Of a stretch of 64,000 bases of DNA, positions 17,845 to 25,914 are shown piece after piece. Within the stretch, counting starts at the first letter, position 1. Each line of letters begins with the position of its first letter. Position numbers and translations under genes: made by a program. Under the pieces are notes generated by a model that was not told the origin of the DNA, did no database searches, and worked only from the letters and a program-made list of their open reading frames with translations. The stretch spans positions 2,170,001 to 2,234,000 of the forward strand of contig NZ_JACHJV010000001.1 of the NCBI RefSeq assembly GCF_014203855.1, given 5' to 3'. The stretch is from Kitasatospora kifunensis (GTDB lineage Bacteria > Actinomycetota > Actinomycetes > Streptomycetales > Streptomycetaceae).

Positions 17845-18981
17845 CTAGCCCTCCAGCAACTCGCCCAGGCGCTGGGCCAGCACGTCCCAGCGCCAGGCCT
17901 GCTCCACCCAGCGCCGCCCCGCCTGCCCGAGCCGGCGGCGCAGCGCCGGGTCGGCCAGCAGCCGCACGATCCGCTCGGCGACCAGTTGCGGCGAGCCGCC
18001 GGGCACCACGTAGCCGGTCTCGCCCTCCAGCACGGCGTCCGGCGCGCCGCCGGAGTCACCCGCCACCACCGGCAGCCCAGTGGCGGAGGCCTCCAGATAG
18101 ACGATCCCGAGCCCCTCCACGTCCAGCCCGCCACGCCTGGTCCGGCACGGCATCGCGAAGACGTCGCCCGCCCCGTAGTGGGCAGGCAGCTCGGCCCACG
18201 GCACCTCGCCGGTGAACCGGACCGAGTCGGCCACCCCGCACGCCTCGGCCAGTTTGCGCAGGTCCGCCAGGTAGGGGCCGCCGCCGACGATCAGCAGCAC
18301 GGTCTGCGGCTCGGCGGCCAGGATCAGCGGCAGCGCGCTGATCAGCGTGTCCTGCCCCTTGCGCGGCACCAGCCGGGAGACGCAGACCACCACCGGGCGG
18401 TCCGTCAGTCCGAGCCTGGCCCGCACCTCGGCGCCGCCGGAGTCCGGGTGGAAGGTCTGCTCGTCCACCCCCGGCGGCAACCGCGCCATCCGCGCAGCCG
18501 GCCCCGGGCCCACCGCCTCGGCGATCCTCGACCGGGTGTACTCGCCGAGGTAGGTGAGTGTGTCGGTGCCCTCGCCGATCCGCCGCAGCAGCTGGCGCGT
18601 GCCCGGCTGCTGGGCCCAGGCGGCCTCGTGGCCGTGCGTCATGCCGAGCAGCCGACCCGCCCCCGCGCCGCGCAGCGCGGGCGCCATCAGGCCCAGCGGC
18701 GCGGCCGCCCCGAACCAGACCGTGTCGCAGCCCTCGGCCCGCAGCAGCTCGGCCGCCCGCCGGGTGACCCGGGGCGTGGGCAGCAGCATCGCGCTCCGGT
18801 CGCGGACCACCTGAAAGGGTTGCTCGGCGTCGAAGCGCGCCACCTCGCGACCGTCACGCCACGATGAGGCGTACACCACAATGCTGCCGGCCGGCCGACG
18901 GAGCGCCATGTTGTGGACGAAGGCCTGAATTCCGCCTGGTCGCGGGGGAAAGTCGTTGGTGACGACAAGCGTCTTCGGCAT
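17845..18981 (-). CDS. GT4 glycosyltransferase, PimB-like mannosyltransferase
   Basis: A GT-B fold, family 4 enzyme of 378 residues resembling PimB', which adds the second mannose from GDP-mannose to phosphatidylinositol mannoside. The N-terminus VVTNDFPPRPGGIQAF is characteristic of this group (residues about 5-20), and the C-terminal half has the nucleotide-sugar-binding EGLGIVYLEASATGLPVV block with conserved Glu residues. It acts on the cytoplasmic face of the membrane. The start may be ATG 18981 or GTG 18990; neither has a strong ribosome-binding site. A GT87 enzyme of lipid glycan synthesis is divergently transcribed next door. Confidence 0.85.
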   Translation of the reverse strand: MPKTLVVTNDFPPRPGGIQAFVHNMALRRPAGSIVVYASSWRDGREVARFDAEQPFQVVRDRSAMLLPTPRVTRRAAELLRAEGCDTVWFGAAAPLGLMAPALRGAGAGRLLGMTHGHEAAWAQQPGTRQLLRRIGEGTDTLTYLGEYTRSRIAEAVGPGPAARMARLPPGVDEQTFHPDSGGAEVRARLGLTDRPVVVCVSRLVPRKGQDTLISALPLILAAEPQTVLLIVGGGPYLADLRKLAEACGVADSVRFTGEVPWAELPAHYGAGDVFAMPCRTRRGGLDVEGLGIVYLEASATGLPVVAGDSGGAPDAVLEGETGYVVPGGSPQLVAERIVRLLADPALRRRLGQAGRRWVEQAWRWDVLAQRLGELLEG

Positions 18982-19236
18982 ACTGTCCACGGCTCGCTCG
19001 GTCGGGGGGTGCTCGGTTCACCGCTCGGTGATCCGTACCATAGGTCACCGTGCCGACCCGGCGGGGCAGGCGGAGCGGGTCGGGGCAGGCCGTCGGGAAC
19101 GGAATGCGCGCCCGGAACCGTTTCCCTTCCGGGCCTGTCCTAGTCGACGCCGACCCGGCCCGAAGAGCACTGGTGCGCGCGGAGCAGCGTCGGCTCGAGT
19201 GCGGGCAGCCGAGCGCGCAGCAAACGAAGGAGCACA

Positions 19237-20640
19237 GTGGAGTTGGCCCAGGACGGCCCGGCCGACGAGGTCGCCAGCGGTGGCAGCGGCGGGCTCGCGC
19301 TCGCCGCACCCCCCACACCGGGCGCCACTGCCGTCACCCCGGCCGCACCGGCCCGCGGCGCGCTGTGCGGGATCGGCGCCACCTGGGTGGCCACCAGGGT
19401 GCTGCTGATCCTGATCGTCAGCGGCGTGATCAAGTTCGGCCTGGACGTGACCACCGACGTCTCGGTGATCTACCACGCCTGGTACGGGGTGCTGCAGACC
19501 GGTACCTTCCCGATGGACGACGTGACCTGGCAGTACCCGCCGGGCGCGGCGCTGGTCATCCTGGCCCCCGGGCTCTTCCCCTGGTCGTACCTGGTCTCCT
19601 TCTTCGTACTGTGCGGGATCTTCGACACGGTGGCGATCGGCATGCTGGTGCGCTACGGGCTGCGCCGCGGGCGCAGCCTCGCGGGCGCCTGGGTCTGGGT
19701 GGTCGGCGTACCGCTGCTGGGCCCCACCGTCTACTGCCGCTACGACATCCTGGTCACCGCGCTGGCCGTGGCCGGCCTGCTGGTGATCCTGCGCCGCCCG
19801 GTGCTGGGCGGCATCCTGCTGGGCATCGGCGGGCTGGTGAAGCTCTGGCCGCTGCTCGGGCTGGCCGGCACCCCGCGCGGTCGGCGCACCCGGCGCTCCT
19901 GGACGGCCGCGGTGGCGGCGATGGGCACCCTCGCCTTCCTGCTGGCCGCGGGGATGAACGGGGCGTTCCAGTTCCTCACCTTCCAGGCCGATCGCGGCAT
20001 CGAGGTGGAGTCGGTGGCCGCGCTGCCGATTCACTTCGCCAAGCTGTTCGGCGGGTGGCAGGGCCAGGCGATGATGCACTACGGCTCGGTGGAGTTCATC
20101 GGCCCGGGCGTCGAGGTGATCTCCAAGATCGCGGTGGGCGCGACCGTGGCGGGCTTCGCCTGGCTGCTCTACTGGCGGCTGCGGGCCCGGCGCTGGCAGC
20201 CGGCCACCACCTACGACGCGGCGCTGGCGGCCCTGCTGATCTTCACCACGACCAGCCGGGTGATCAGCCCGCAGTACATGATCTGGCTGGTCGGCCTGGC
20301 GGCGGTCTGCCTGACCGTGCGCGGCAGCAGCCAGCGCCCGGTGGCCGCACTGATCCTGATCGCGACGGTGCTGACCACCCTGGAGTTCCCGCTGAACTTC
20401 GGGCAGGTGGTCACCAGCACTCCGTTGGGCGTGACCATCCTGGGGGCCCGCAACCTGCTGCTGGTGGCCGCCACCATCGTCTCCTGCCGCCGGCTGTGGC
20501 GCTCCACCCAGGCCGCACAGGCCTCGACGGCCACCGTGCCCGACCGGGTCGCCGCGGTGGCGGAGCCGGAGCGCGGCTACCCGGTACGCCCGGGGATCGC
20601 CTACGAGCAGAGCCTGTTGGACGACGTCCAGCGCGGCTGA
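19237..20640 (+). CDS. GT87 (DUF2029) polyprenol-phosphate-mannose-dependent mannosyltransferase-like membrane protein
   Basis: A 467-residue multi-pass membrane protein (about ten hydrophobic segments) of the GT-C fold DUF2029/GT87 family, which transfers mannose from polyprenyl-phosphate-mannose onto lipid-linked glycans outside the membrane. An aspartate lies in the first extracytoplasmic loop after the first membrane helix (DVTTDVSVIYHAWY), where GT-C enzymes keep their catalytic acid. The Ala/Gly-rich N-terminus and C-terminal 40 residues are cytoplasmic tails. The GTG at 19237 has GAAGGAG six bases upstream. Specific acceptor unknown. Confidence 0.85.
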   Translation: MELAQDGPADEVASGGSGGLALAAPPTPGATAVTPAAPARGALCGIGATWVATRVLLILIVSGVIKFGLDVTTDVSVIYHAWYGVLQTGTFPMDDVTWQYPPGAALVILAPGLFPWSYLVSFFVLCGIFDTVAIGMLVRYGLRRGRSLAGAWVWVVGVPLLGPTVYCRYDILVTALAVAGLLVILRRPVLGGILLGIGGLVKLWPLLGLAGTPRGRRTRRSWTAAVAAMGTLAFLLAAGMNGAFQFLTFQADRGIEVESVAALPIHFAKLFGGWQGQAMMHYGSVEFIGPGVEVISKIAVGATVAGFAWLLYWRLRARRWQPATTYDAALAALLIFTTTSRVISPQYMIWLVGLAAVCLTVRGSSQRPVAALILIATVLTTLEFPLNFGQVVTSTPLGVTILGARNLLLVAATIVSCRRLWRSTQAAQASTATVPDRVAAVAEPERGYPVRPGIAYEQSLLDDVQRG

Positions 20641-20687
20641 CAGCTGCCGCTGCGCCCAACCAGGGCCCAACCAGGGCCCGTCCTGGG

Positions 20688-21788
20688 TCAGTTGTCGGGC
20701 CCGACCTGGCGGACCACCTCGGCGATCCAGCGCTTGGTGAACTCGGCCAGCCCGTAGCCGAGGTGCTCACCGAGCACCCGGTCCAGCTGCTGCTCGCGGC
20801 CCGCACCCGGCCCCGCCGCGCCCACCGCCCGGTAGACGTCGACCAGGCTCTGCTGACCGTGGTCGGTGGCGATCAGGTTGCAGGCCAGCCAGGAGAGTTC
20901 GTAGGCCTGCGCGATGCCGGTGGCGCCGGCTGAGAAGTCGGCGTCGGTGGGCAGCGCGGTCGGCAGCTTGCCCGCCGCCACGTCCTCGGTGAGCTCGGGG
21001 GCGATCTGTCGAGCGGTGTGGCCGGTGTTCAGATAGCCGGTGTAGTCGGCCACCCCCTCGGAGAGCCAGAGCGGCGTCCACGGGTGGGTGTCCGCCCTGG
21101 TGGCCACATGGGTGCTCTCATGGGTGATCACCGCGTGCCGACCGAACGCGCTGAGTTCGCGGAAACCGTCGGGGTTGACCAGCACCCGGTCCGCGGGGTT
21201 GTGCAGCGGAGCGCCCGCTGCCGCGCTGGTGACCGCGGCTATGTCCGAGTAGGTCCGCGGGTCGGCCCCGAGCAGCTGGGTGAACTGAGCTTCGGTGGTC
21301 GGCAGTTGGACGACCAGTCGGCCCGCCCAGGCATTGCCCCAGACCGCGCTGACGGTGGCCACCGCCTGGTCGGCCAGCGTGGCCAGCAGCGTCAACTCGC
21401 CCTGGTCGGCGGGCCCCAGGACCACGCAGTGGGCGCCGCGCACCGGCGTCGGATTCCCCAGGTCCCAGGGCGCCGCCGCGCTGCCCGGCGCGGCGCCTTC
21501 GCCGCTCACCGCGCCGTCGGTCAGCGTGAGCCGACGGTGCAGCACCGCCGGGTAGTCGTCGAAGCCGGCCAGCCGGTAGGAGAGTTCGGCGGTCACCGTG
21601 TGCGCGTCCCAGGAGGTCGGCCGGTAGTCCAGCTGGGCCAGCCGCAGCTGCGCCAGCTCACCGTCCCGCAGCGCCTGGGCACGCGCGGCCAGCAGCGGCG
21701 TCAGTCGCGCGACCGTCAGGGCCCTGGGCGACGCCTCCACGGTGGGTGCGGGCCTGGGCACCGAGAGTTGCACCAGCGCACCGCCCAC
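20688..21788 (-). CDS. Zinc metallopeptidase-like (peptidase MA-type) protein, possibly missing its true start
   Basis: A 366-residue protein with an HExxH zinc motif (ITHESTHVATR) and downstream WLSEGVADYTGY providing the third zinc ligand Glu, typical of gluzincins of the MA clan. The N-terminal half is beta-rich with no motif. The only canonical start in frame is GTG 21788, which cuts into a signal-peptide-like run; upstream codons encode SRRTALLLVGGAL in the same frame with no start. An ATG (21821-21823) lies just upstream but one base out of frame, separated by a run of four C on the plus strand, so a one-base deletion is possible. Probably exported. Downstream of the NlpC/P60 genes on the same strand. 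Confidence 0.8.
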   Translation of the reverse strand: MGGALVQLSVPRPAPTVEASPRALTVARLTPLLAARAQALRDGELAQLRLAQLDYRPTSWDAHTVTAELSYRLAGFDDYPAVLHRRLTLTDGAVSGEGAAPGSAAAPWDLGNPTPVRGAHCVVLGPADQGELTLLATLADQAVATVSAVWGNAWAGRLVVQLPTTEAQFTQLLGADPRTYSDIAAVTSAAAGAPLHNPADRVLVNPDGFRELSAFGRHAVITHESTHVATRADTHPWTPLWLSEGVADYTGYLNTGHTARQIAPELTEDVAAGKLPTALPTDADFSAGATGIAQAYELSWLACNLIATDHGQQSLVDVYRAVGAAGPGAGREQQLDRVLGEHLGYGLAEFTKRWIAEVVRQVGPDN

Positions 21789-21871
21789 CAGCAGCAGCGC
21801 GGTGCGCCGCGAGACCCCGCCATCCGCGACGGGCCGCCCCAGGTGGTGCGCGGCGGCCGACTCCTGGGCGG

Positions 21872-22912
21872 TCAGGGCCGCACCACCGCCGCGACCGGCA
21901 TCGCGGAGACGCTCTCGTAGCGCACCCGGGCACCGGGGTACGGCGCGTGGATCACCGTGCCGCCGCCGGCATACATGCCGACGTGGTGCATGTCGTGAAA
22001 GAAGATCACCAGGTCTCCCGGTCGCGCCTCGGACAGGCTGATCCGCTGCCCCCCGAACGCCTGTGCCTGCGAGGTGCGCGGCAGGCTCACTCCGGCCTGC
22101 TGCCAGCTCCAGTACATCAGACCCGAGCAGTCGAACGTACCGGGCCCGGTGGATCCGTACACGTACGGGGAACCCAGCTTGCTGAGCGCCGCCGCCACCG
22201 CCACCGCCGCCCGGTCCGAGGACGGCGGCTGGTTGCCCAGGTCGACCCGGTCCGCACCACGCGCCGCCCGCTCGTGCGCCTCCCGCTCGTCCTGTGCCTG
22301 CAACTGCGCCCGCTCGGCGGCGGTGAGACTGTCGAGCAACGCCTGGGCGCTCTTGAGCCGCTGCTGCACCTGCTGCTTGGCCTCGGCCAGCGCGCTGCGC
22401 ACGCCCTCCAGCTCGGCCAGCTTGCCGCTCGCCTCGTCCCTGCGCTGGTCCAGCCGACGCTGCTGTTCCCGCACCCCGTGCAGGGTGGCGACCTGCTGCT
22501 CGTCCGCCTGGGCCAGGGTGCGGGCCCTGGCCAGGTAGCCGGCCGGATCGCTGGAGAGCATCAGCTGCACGGTGGGGTCCAGCCCGCCCGAGCGGTACTC
22601 GGCGGCCGCGACGGTGGCCAGGTTCGAGCGCATCCTGTTCAGGGTCTCCTGCGCCTGTGCCACCTGCTGCTGCAGCGTCCCCGCCTCGGCCTCCAACCGT
22701 TTGGCGGCCTCCTCCGCGGCGTTGGACTTCTCCGAGGCCTGCTCCGCCTCCGCGTAGAGCTGGTCGACCTGAGCCTTGACGTCCTTCTTCTCCGGTCTGG
22801 CCGGGGCACCGTGCGCGCTGGCCGTCATCGCCAGCACCGTGGTCGCGGCAGCAGTGACCGCCACCACCCGGGCGAAGCGCCGCGCGGTGCCCGACGGGGG
22901 TGTACTCGCCAT
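21872..22912 (-). CDS. NlpC/P60 (C40) cell-wall hydrolase, copy 1
   Basis: Secreted D-Glu-meso-DAP/L,L-DAP endopeptidase acting on peptidoglycan stem peptides. The 346-residue protein has a signal peptide (about 1-33), a long coiled-coil region (about 40-200) and a C-terminal NlpC/P60 domain with C262 (DCSGLM), H310 (HVGMY) and H322 (IHAP). The RipA-like architecture suggests activation or targeting through the coiled coil. It is the most divergent of three tandem paralogues (next ones at 23106 and 24699). Its upstream region of 190 bases does not contain the riboswitch found before copy 2. Confidence 0.93.
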   Translation of the reverse strand: MASTPPSGTARRFARVVAVTAAATTVLAMTASAHGAPARPEKKDVKAQVDQLYAEAEQASEKSNAAEEAAKRLEAEAGTLQQQVAQAQETLNRMRSNLATVAAAEYRSGGLDPTVQLMLSSDPAGYLARARTLAQADEQQVATLHGVREQQRRLDQRRDEASGKLAELEGVRSALAEAKQQVQQRLKSAQALLDSLTAAERAQLQAQDEREAHERAARGADRVDLGNQPPSSDRAAVAVAAALSKLGSPYVYGSTGPGTFDCSGLMYWSWQQAGVSLPRTSQAQAFGGQRISLSEARPGDLVIFFHDMHHVGMYAGGGTVIHAPYPGARVRYESVSAMPVAAVVRP

Positions 22913-23055
22913 CGACTGACGACTCCTATCGCCGAGTGAGCTCCGAAGAGCTGAGGTCCGAGCGCAGACGTTAGCGAGTCGGGACGGATGAGTCCAAACC
23001 CCTACCGATACGAATATTTGATCCGTAATCGGACAGAAAAGCGGTCGCCGAACGT

Positions 23056-23091
23056 CGAAGGCCCGACCTCCACAAGGAGATCGGGCCTTCG
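23056..23091 (-). terminator. Terminator after NlpC/P60 copy 2
   Basis: Stem CGAAGGCCCGA / TCGGGCCTTCG (11 bp) extended by CTCC/GGAG around a short loop, located 15 bases beyond the stop of the gene ending at 23106 and followed on the minus strand by GACGTTCGGC rather than a T run. Confidence 0.7.
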
Positions 23092-23105
23092 GGAACGACG
23101 GTGGG

Positions 23106-24257
23106 TCAGGGGCGGATGATCGCCGCGATCGGCATCACCGTGGCGGACTCGTAGCGGACCACCGCGCCGGTGTGCGGCGCGTGGATCATCTGGCCGCCGC
23201 CGACGTACATGCCCACGTGGTGCATGTCGCTGTAGAAGATGATCAGGTCGCCGGGCTGGGCGTTGGCGATGTTGGTGCCCATGTTGGTGCCGGCCGAGGC
23301 CTGCTCCTGCGAGGTGCGCGGCAGCGAGACGCCGGCCTGCGCGTAGGCCCACTGCATCAGGCCCGAGCAGTCGAAGGAACCCGGACCCGTCGCACCGTAG
23401 ACGTACGGCGAGCCCAACTTGCTGACGGCGGCGGCGATCGCGGCCTGCGCGGCCGAACTGCCGGCGCTCGGGCCGCTGGGGGCGGCCGTGGTGGGCGCGC
23501 CGCTGCCCAGGTCGGTGCGGGACGAGCCGCGCGAGGCGGCCTGCGCGTCGGCCTGGGCCTTGGCGTCGGCGGCGGCCTTCGCGTCCGCGGCGGCCTTGTC
23601 CGCGGCAGCCTTGGCGTCGGCGGCGGCCTTCGCCTCTGCGGCGGCCATCGCCTGGCGCTGCTGCTCGGTGAGCGTGTTGAGCAGGTCCTGCGCCTGCTTC
23701 AACTTCGCCTGGACGGCGTCCTTGGCGGACTTCAGTTGCTGCGTGGTGGCATCCAGCTCGGTGAGCTTGCTCTGCGCCTCGGCCTTGCTCTGGTCGAGCG
23801 TGCGCTCCTGGTCCTGGAGCTGCTTGAGCGTCTCGGACTCGGTGCTGTTCATCTGGCTGATCGAGCTGGCCTGGTTCAGGAAGCCGTCCGGCTTGCTGGA
23901 GAGCATCAGCTGCACGGTCGGCGAGATGCCGTTGCTGGCGTACTGGTCGGCGGCCACCGAGGCCAGCCCGGACTGCAGGTTGGTCACCTGGTCCTGCTGC
24001 CGCGCCACCTGGTCCTGCAGGTCACTGACCTGCTTCTGCAGCGTCTGCTGCTTGGCCTGCGCGCCGTCGTACTGCTGAGAGGCCTGCTCGGCCTGGTTGT
24101 TCAGGTCGTCGACCTGAGCCTTGACCTGGTCGAGCGAGGGCGCCGGGTCGGCGTGCGCCGCCCCCTGCGCGGAGAGCGCCACGGCGGTCGCGGCGGCGGC
24201 GGTCAGGATCGACGCACGAGTACGGCCGACGGGCTTGGGACGACGATGGGACGCCAC
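23106..24257 (-). CDS. NlpC/P60 (C40) cell-wall hydrolase, copy 2
   Basis: Paralogue of the neighbours, 383 residues: signal peptide (about 1-36, ending AHADP), coiled coil (about 40-210), an Ala/Lys/Asp-rich AADAKAAADK repeat linker (about 205-245) and the NlpC/P60 domain with C297, H347 and H359. The GTG at 24257 is 18 bases from a ydaO-type riboswitch, so this copy is expected to be controlled by cyclic di-AMP, as are other Streptomyces wall-lytic genes. A good promoter lies upstream of the riboswitch. Confidence 0.94.
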   Translation of the reverse strand: MASHRRPKPVGRTRASILTAAAATAVALSAQGAAHADPAPSLDQVKAQVDDLNNQAEQASQQYDGAQAKQQTLQKQVSDLQDQVARQQDQVTNLQSGLASVAADQYASNGISPTVQLMLSSKPDGFLNQASSISQMNSTESETLKQLQDQERTLDQSKAEAQSKLTELDATTQQLKSAKDAVQAKLKQAQDLLNTLTEQQRQAMAAAEAKAAADAKAAADKAAADAKAAADAKAQADAQAASRGSSRTDLGSGAPTTAAPSGPSAGSSAAQAAIAAAVSKLGSPYVYGATGPGSFDCSGLMQWAYAQAGVSLPRTSQEQASAGTNMGTNIANAQPGDLIIFYSDMHHVGMYVGGGQMIHAPHTGAVVRYESATVMPIAAIIRP

Positions 24258-24274
24258 GAATCCTTCTTCCTCCG

Positions 24275-24463
24275 ACCGCCTACCGGGTGAGCTGACGGGT
24301 TCGGGCTGGAAGAGATGCCCTACGACGCCTCACCGACCTGACGGTCGACCTGGCGCCGATTCACCCCGAGGAACGTGGTTCCCCGGCTCCGGTCCACAGC
24401 TCCCCGGTGAGGGGGTCCCCGTCGGGCAGTCAACTGCCCGTGCTGCTTTCCAGACTCGGCGGT
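24275..24463 (-). ncRNA. ydaO-yuaA (cyclic di-AMP) riboswitch
   Basis: On the minus strand the leader carries the hallmarks of the ydaO class: a closing P1 stem ACCGCC/GGCGGT (24458-24463 and 24275-24280), a GGGGAACCACGTTCC then GGGGTGAATC block, TAGGGC, and the conserved 3' segment GCCCGAACCCGTCAGCT followed by GGTAGGCGGT. It lies directly before an NlpC/P60 gene. In Streptomyces this class, which binds c-di-AMP and turns expression off, precedes rpfA and other wall-hydrolase genes. Boundaries were set by eye from the P1 stem. Confidence 0.88.
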
Positions 24464-24517
24464 AACCCCCGCTGCCACCCGGGTCGGGTGATCACCATCG
24501 CGGCGGTCTGGTTAGCG

Positions 24518-24547
24518 ACCCTAGTAACAACTCTGTGATCCGTTCAA
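24518..24547 (-). promoter_or_regulatory. Promoter of the riboswitch/NlpC unit
   Basis: On the minus strand TTGAAC (24547-24542), an 18-base spacer and TAGGGT (24523-24518) match a sigma-HrdB-type promoter. Predicted transcription start near 24511, about 50 bases before the riboswitch. Confidence 0.6.
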
Positions 24548-24632
24548 ATCCTTGTCAGAAAAAACGTCCAACTTTGACTCTGGGTGCTATGGGGATCACC
24601 CGCGCGTGATCATGCCGGGTACAAACAGGTGT

Positions 24633-24661
24633 CCCCCGTCACATCGCACGGGTGACGGGGG
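24633..24661 (-). terminator. Terminator after NlpC/P60 copy 3
   Basis: Perfect 10-bp stem CCCCCGTCAC / GTGACGGGGG with a 9-base loop, 38 bases beyond the stop of the minus-strand gene ending at 24699. Confidence 0.75.
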
Positions 24662-24698
24662 CTCAAAGGTCGGCGACGCGCGCCGGGGCGACGGCGGG

Positions 24699-25733
24699 TC
24701 AGACCCGGCGGATGATGTAGGACTGGCCCATCGTGTTGACGTCGGCGATCCGCACCACGTCACCGGTGTGCGGCGCGTGCACCATCTTGCCGTTGCCGAT
24801 GTACATGCCCACGTGGTGCCGGTCGCTGCCGAAGATGACCAGGTCGCCCGGCTGCGCCTGGGACAGGCTCGGCACCCCGGTGCCCACCGTGGCCTGCTCC
24901 TGCGAGGTACGCGGCAGCGAGACGCCGGCCTGCCCGTAGGCCCACTGCATCAGACCCGAGCAGTCGAAGGTGGTGGAGCCGGTGGCGCCCCAGACGTAGG
25001 AGTCGCCGAGCCGGCTGAGCGCCTCCTGCACGGCCTGGCCCGCGTAGCCGGCGGCCGCCGGGAGGTCGAGCGAGCCGAGATCGGTGCGCGCGCTGCTGCG
25101 CGAGGCCCGGTCGGCGGCCGCCAGCGAGGCCCGGTCCGCAGCGCTCAGCGAGTTGAGCAGCTTCTGCGCGGCGGCCAGCTTGCTCTGCACGTCCGCCTTG
25201 GCCTGGTTCAACTGCTGGGTGGCGCCGTCCAGCTGGGCCAGCGTGTCGGCGGCTTCCTTCTTCTCCTGGTCCAGGTTGCGCTGCTCGCTCTGGAGCGACT
25301 TGAGCACGTCCGCCTCGGTGCTGGTCGCCACCTGCATGCTGGAGGCCTGGTCCAGGTAGTTCTGCGGGTTCGAGTTGAGCATCAGCTGCACGGTGGGATC
25401 GATCCCACCGCTGCGGTACTGCTCGCCGGCCACCCCGGCGAGCCCGGACTGCAGCTGGGTCAGCTGGTCCTGGGTGCGGGCCACCTCGTCCTGCAGCTGG
25501 GAGGCCTGCTGGCGCAGCTGGTCACCGCGCTCCTTGGCGCCGTCGTACTTCTCGGCCGCGGCTTCCTGCTGGTTGTTCAGGTCATCGATCTGCGCCTTGA
25601 CGTCCTGGATGGACGGCTTGGGATCAGCCCAGGCACCGGTCTGCGAAGAGATCGCGACCGCGGTCGCCGCAGCGGCGGTGAACACGGAGATCCGCGCACG
25701 GCTCGGCTGCTTGGGACGGCGATGGGACGCCAA
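24699..25733 (-). CDS. NlpC/P60 (C40) cell-wall hydrolase, copy 3
   Basis: Third paralogue, 344 residues: signal peptide (about 1-37, ending AWADP), coiled coil (about 40-200) and NlpC/P60 domain with C258 (DCSGLM), H307 (HVGMY) and H319 (VHAP). It starts with TTG, preceded by AAGGAG. The N-terminus MASHRRPK is shared with copy 2, so these two are recent duplicates. No ydaO-type element is present in its upstream region, so regulation differs from copy 2. Confidence 0.93.
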   Translation of the reverse strand: MASHRRPKQPSRARISVFTAAAATAVAISSQTGAWADPKPSIQDVKAQIDDLNNQQEAAAEKYDGAKERGDQLRQQASQLQDEVARTQDQLTQLQSGLAGVAGEQYRSGGIDPTVQLMLNSNPQNYLDQASSMQVATSTEADVLKSLQSEQRNLDQEKKEAADTLAQLDGATQQLNQAKADVQSKLAAAQKLLNSLSAADRASLAAADRASRSSARTDLGSLDLPAAAGYAGQAVQEALSRLGDSYVWGATGSTTFDCSGLMQWAYGQAGVSLPRTSQEQATVGTGVPSLSQAQPGDLVIFGSDRHHVGMYIGNGKMVHAPHTGDVVRIADVNTMGQSYIIRRV

Positions 25734-25914
25734 GGGAGCGCTCCTTCTTCTGCCGGTCTCACCCGATCGGATGAGGGACCGGAAAAATAGGTTTGACGCC
25801 TGACCCTAGTGAACATCACATCCCTGCGCCACTCCCCTGCCGCCACGAACTACCTTCACCGGCAAGCTTCTCACGCAATGTTCACAGGGAGGGTCTTGAC
25901 GGCCTGAGGGCCGA

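Noticed and set aside
23106..25733. The NlpC/P60 array as part of a prophage or secretion cluster
   Set aside because: Signal peptides, coiled coils and tandem paralogy match chromosomal wall hydrolases of streptomycetes; no phage genes are nearby.
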